The notes under the pieces: model-generated
Told to the model about the DNA's origin: nothing
Seen by the model: the letters and a program-made list of their open reading frames with translations, nothing else
Databases searched by the model: none
In this document: in pieces, positions 7,850 through 9,142 of the stretch
Position numbering within the stretch: position 1 is the stretch's first letter
Layout: the number at the start of each line of letters is the position of its first letter
Made by a program: the position numbers and the translations under genes
Assembly: GCA_050943215.1 (NCBI GenBank)
Contig: JBMNOU010000066.1
Location: 1 to 9,142 of the forward strand
Length of the DNA stretch: 9,142 nucleotides
From: JBMNOU01 sp050943215
Lineage (GTDB): Bacteria > Bacillota > Clostridia > Christensenellales > SZUA-584
Direction: 5' to 3'

Positions 7850-8487
7850 ATTGTTTGATACTATCGGGCGGAACAAAACCCGAACAACAAATCTTGATAG
7901 ATTACGTTGAATGGGCCGATATGGTTATCGGTGTGGACGGAGCGGCCGATGTTTTTTATCAATATGGTATTGTGCCGGGCATTTTAATCGGTGATTTTGA
8001 TACTGCGGATATCAAATGTGTTAAAAGCCTCGAAAAACGCGGCTCAAAGGTGGTGCGACTGTGTATAGAAAAAGACGAAACGGATACTGAATCAGCTGTT
8101 GACTATGCTTTATCTGGTGGTGCGGACGATATGGTAATTCTTGGCGCGATCGGCTCAAGGATTGATCATACTATATCCAATATATGGATGATGGTTCGTG
8201 CGGATATGGCTGGCGTAAAGTGTCGTATTATTGACAACAATAACGAGCTGATGGTTTCAAACAAGGATATTTGCTTGAACGGAAACGCCGGGCAAACCAT
8301 TTCCATATTGCCGCTGACCGGTGAAGTCTGTGTTAGCGCAACCAATTTAAAATATCCTCTTAATAATCTTGTACTAGGATGGGGCTCATCCAGAGGTATC
8401 AGTAATGTGATGCTTGAGAGTGAAGCCAAAATATGCATCTCTGGCGGGTATGCCCTGATTGTAAAGACATTCGGGGACAATGCGTAA
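7846..8487 (+). CDS. thiN: Thiamine pyrophosphokinase
   Basis: This 213-residue protein transfers pyrophosphate from ATP to thiamine to make the cofactor thiamine pyrophosphate. Family motifs seen are GVDGAAD (29-35), IGDFDT (48-53; GDFDS is commoner), EKDETDTESAVDYAL (75-89, the acidic metal/nucleotide site) and the GAIGSRIDHTISNI block (100-113, with Arg105, Asp107, His108, Asn112). The C-terminal thiamine-binding beta-sandwich includes GWGSSRGISNV (178-188), where a GTSxGISN-like sequence is typical. The ATG overlaps the rpe stop (ATGA), and the upstream sequence has only a weak Shine-Dalgarno, so expression is probably coupled to rpe. It is the last gene of the tightly overlapping block. 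Confidence 0.95.
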   Translation: MNCLILSGGTKPEQQILIDYVEWADMVIGVDGAADVFYQYGIVPGILIGDFDTADIKCVKSLEKRGSKVVRLCIEKDETDTESAVDYALSGGADDMVILGAIGSRIDHTISNIWMMVRADMAGVKCRIIDNNNELMVSNKDICLNGNAGQTISILPLTGEVCVSATNLKYPLNNLVLGWGSSRGISNVMLESEAKICISGGYALIVKTFGDNA

Positions 8488-8532
8488 CATTTTACAGCAA
8501 AACAGAGTATTATAGATCAGAACCGGTTTGCC

Positions 8533-8561
8533 TAATATTCTGGCTGCGGAGGTGATACTTT
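8533..8561 (+). promoter_or_regulatory. Weak candidate sigma-E-like promoter upstream of spoVM
   Basis: TAATATT (8533-8539) matches the Bacillus sigma-E -35 consensus KMATATT. After 14 nt, GATACTTT (8554-8561) matches the -10 consensus CATACAAT at five of eight positions. Transcription would start near 8568, about 180 nt before spoVM, which is known to be expressed in the mother cell under sigma E in B. subtilis. The element overlaps the Shine-Dalgarno and TTG start of the small ORF, so a transcript from it could use only the internal ATG at 8578. The match may be chance. Confidence 0.22.
8548..8554 (+). promoter_or_regulatory. Ribosome binding site that sets a TTG start (small membrane ORF)
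   Basis: GGAGGTG is a near-perfect Shine-Dalgarno, 5 nt before TTG at 8560-8562. The next in-frame ATG at 8578 has only AGGG (8568-8571) before it, so the TTG is the better start. Confidence 0.75.
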
Positions 8562-8721
8562 GTTTGTAGGGAACTGTATGTTTCGCAGGATAATCAGTTG
8601 TTTTCTTATCTTTGTCGGTGTAATATTGCTGCTTTGCTTTATGCCATTTTGGCTATGGCTTGCACTATTAGGGGTAGTATTGATTGGTATCGGATGTTTC
8701 ATGTTGTTACGAAGATGCTAA
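8560..8721 (+). CDS. Small hydrophobic two-helix membrane protein, function unknown
   Basis: I do not recognise a named family. From the TTG at 8560 (or the ATG at 8578) the frame encodes 53 (or 47) residues, nearly all hydrophobic. Counting from the ATG, a basic FRR is followed by one membrane-length segment (about 5-22), a proline turn with aromatic residues (MPFWLW, 22-27), a second segment (about 24-43) and a basic end LLRRC. Positive charges at both ends suggest a helical hairpin with both termini in the cytoplasm. Four cysteines are present in the ATG-started form. The strong Shine-Dalgarno, a stop just before the spoVM ribosome site and the location between thiN and spoVM support a real gene. 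It lies 72 nt after thiN and 27 nt before spoVM, so it may be co-expressed with either. A role in sporulation is only a guess from position. Confidence 0.7.
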   Translation: MFVGNCMFRRIISCFLIFVGVILLLCFMPFWLWLALLGVVLIGIGCFMLLRRC

Positions 8722-8735
8722 TACAGTTTGCAAAT

Positions 8736-8742
8736 GGAGGTG
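8736..8742 (+). promoter_or_regulatory. Ribosome binding site that sets the spoVM TTG start
   Basis: GGAGGTG lies 6 nt before TTG 8749-8751. In-frame ATG 8734 and GTG 8740 overlap the Shine-Dalgarno itself and have none of their own, so TTG is the supported start. It also gives the peptide length and N-terminus expected of SpoVM. Confidence 0.8.
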
Positions 8743-8748
8743 GGTATT

Positions 8749-8814
8749 TTGAGGATATATTGTATTAAAGCGCCAAGGTTTCTCCGCGGCATACTTAAGA
8801 GGCTATTTAAATAA
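8749..8814 (+). CDS. spoVM: Stage V sporulation protein M (SpoVM), 21-residue form
   Basis: SpoVM is a tiny amphipathic helix that binds the convex forespore membrane and anchors the coat scaffold SpoIVA; it also inhibits the FtsH protease in B. subtilis. The peptide starts MRIYCIKAPRFLRGIL and ends KRLFK. Recalling the B. subtilis 26-residue protein, identical positions are Tyr4, Ile6, Lys7, Pro9, Phe11, Leu12, Gly14 and Ile15. Pro9 is the residue known to matter for curvature recognition. The peptide is about five residues shorter at the C-terminus and strongly basic (Arg2, Lys7, Arg10, Arg13, Lys17, Arg18, Lys21). Its place between thiN and convergent rpmB is the B. subtilis arrangement. 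It is short enough to be missed by automatic gene callers. Confidence 0.9.
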   Translation: MRIYCIKAPRFLRGILKRLFK

Positions 8815-8823
8815 CAATACATA

Positions 8824-8859
8824 ACTTTGCCCGAAACAGAATATTGCTTCGGGCAAAGT
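8824..8859. terminator. 12-bp perfect hairpin after spoVM, probable terminator
   Basis: ACTTTGCCCGAA (8824-8835) and TTCGGGCAAAGT (8848-8859) pair perfectly around a 12-nt loop, starting 9 nt after the spoVM stop. On the plus strand the stem is followed by AAATAGG with no U tract. On the minus strand it is followed by TATGTATTGTTATTT, which is U-rich though interrupted, so it fits termination of rpmB better than of the plus-strand operon. A bidirectional role is possible. Confidence 0.6.
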
Positions 8860-8860
8860 A

Positions 8861-8886
8861 AATAGGACTGCTCAGACAGTCCTATT
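8861..8886. terminator. 10-bp perfect hairpin after rpmB, possible terminator
   Basis: AATAGGACTG (8861-8870) pairs perfectly with CAGTCCTATT (8877-8886) around a 6-nt loop. It begins 16 nt beyond the rpmB stop on the minus strand and one base from the neighbouring 12-bp hairpin. Neither side has a clean U tract. The two stems together lie between convergent genes and probably stop or process both transcripts. Confidence 0.5.
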
Positions 8887-8902
8887 AGTCCATAATGATA
8901 TA

Positions 8903-9091
8903 TTATCCACGGACAACCTTACCGGAGCGGAGGCACCTCGTACAAACATATACTCTTTTCGGGGAACCGTCTATGACAGCATTAATACGCTGGACATTCG
9001 GAGACCAAGTTCTTTTGGATTTTCTGTTTGAGTGACTTACGGTATTTCCAGAAGCAATGCCCTTTTTACAAATCTCGCAAAATTTTGCCAT
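8903..9091 (-). CDS. rpmB: 50S ribosomal protein L28 (bL28), zinc-ribbon form
   Basis: This 62-residue basic protein of the large ribosomal subunit begins MAKFCEICKKG and contains the L28 signature GNTVSHSNRKSKRTW (15-29). Two CxxC pairs (Cys5/Cys8 and Cys50/Cys53) make it the zinc-binding form. The start is the ATG at 9091, not the upstream in-frame GTG at 9100: AGAGGTG (9104-9098) sits 6 nt before the ATG, whereas the GTG lies inside that site. It is convergent with spoVM, as in B. subtilis, and so forms a transcription unit of its own. Confidence 0.96.
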   Translation of the reverse strand: MAKFCEICKKGIASGNTVSHSNRKSKRTWSPNVQRINAVIDGSPKRVYVCTRCLRSGKVVRG

Positions 9092-9097
9092 TCTAAA

Positions 9098-9104
9098 CAC
9101 CTCT
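9098..9104 (-). promoter_or_regulatory. Ribosome binding site that sets the rpmB start
   Basis: Read on the minus strand, AGAGGTG lies 6 nt before ATG 9091. It contains the alternative in-frame GTG (9100-9098), which therefore cannot be the start. Confidence 0.75.
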
Positions 9105-9131
9105 CTTGTTCGGAAAAATCAAGCAGTGAAC

Positions 9132-9140
9132 ATTTTATCA
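9132..9140 (-). promoter_or_regulatory. Possible extended -10 promoter element for rpmB
   Basis: On the minus strand TGATAAAAT resembles the extended -10 motif TGnTATAAT, about 40 nt before the rpmB ATG. The -35 region would lie outside the window, so this cannot be confirmed here. Confidence 0.3.
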
Positions 9141-9142
9141 CT

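Noticed and set aside
8166..8480. 104-codon minus-strand frame opposite thiN
   Set aside because: Antisense to the conserved thiN motifs, with no family resemblance and no convincing ribosome site noted.
8491..8513. TTTACA ... TATTAT as a sigma-A promoter after thiN
   Set aside because: The spacing between the boxes is only 11 nt, too short for a housekeeping promoter, which needs about 16-18 nt.

Overview
The window is a stretch of the conserved housekeeping and sporulation-associated gene cluster of endospore-forming Bacillota (Clostridia/Bacilli type). The order is priA (3' end only) - def - fmt - rsmB - rlmN - prpC/stp - prkC - rsgA - rpe - thiN - small membrane ORF - spoVM, with rpmB convergent on the minus strand. 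The same backbone occurs in Bacillus subtilis. The divergent protein sequences, clostridial-style motifs, moderate GC and very short SpoVM point to a member of the Clostridia rather than Bacillus. I cannot name the genus.

Bases 1-8487 form one tightly packed plus-strand operon. After a 15-nt gap between priA and def, every junction from def to thiN overlaps: seven 4-nt ATGA/GTGA overlaps and one 8-nt overlap (rsgA/rpe). This implies strong translational coupling. The cluster combines translation initiation (def and fmt handle the N-formyl group), rRNA modification (rsmB on 16S, rlmN on 23S and tRNA), a Ser/Thr phosphatase-kinase pair of the cell-wall-sensing PASTA type (prpC, prkC), ribosome small-subunit maturation (rsgA), and two metabolic enzymes (rpe, pentose phosphate pathway; thiN, thiamine pyrophosphate synthesis).

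Bases 8488-8902 are looser. They hold a short gap, a 53-codon hydrophobic two-helix ORF, and a 21-residue SpoVM-like peptide. Both ORFs start at TTG behind strong Shine-Dalgarno sequences. Two perfect hairpins follow between the convergent spoVM and rpmB genes. A weak sigma-E-like promoter candidate lies in this region and would fit mother-cell expression of spoVM. The window ends with a zinc-ribbon-type rpmB (L28) on the minus strand, with its Shine-Dalgarno and a possible extended -10 element at the right edge.

Nothing in the window looks like a mobile element, CRISPR array, phage or defence island, and I see no frameshifted or broken gene. The points most worth a second look are the PrkC activation loop (no threonines, acidic instead), the loss of a P-loop glycine in PrkC, the unannotated small membrane ORF, the minimal SpoVM, and the tandem hairpins.
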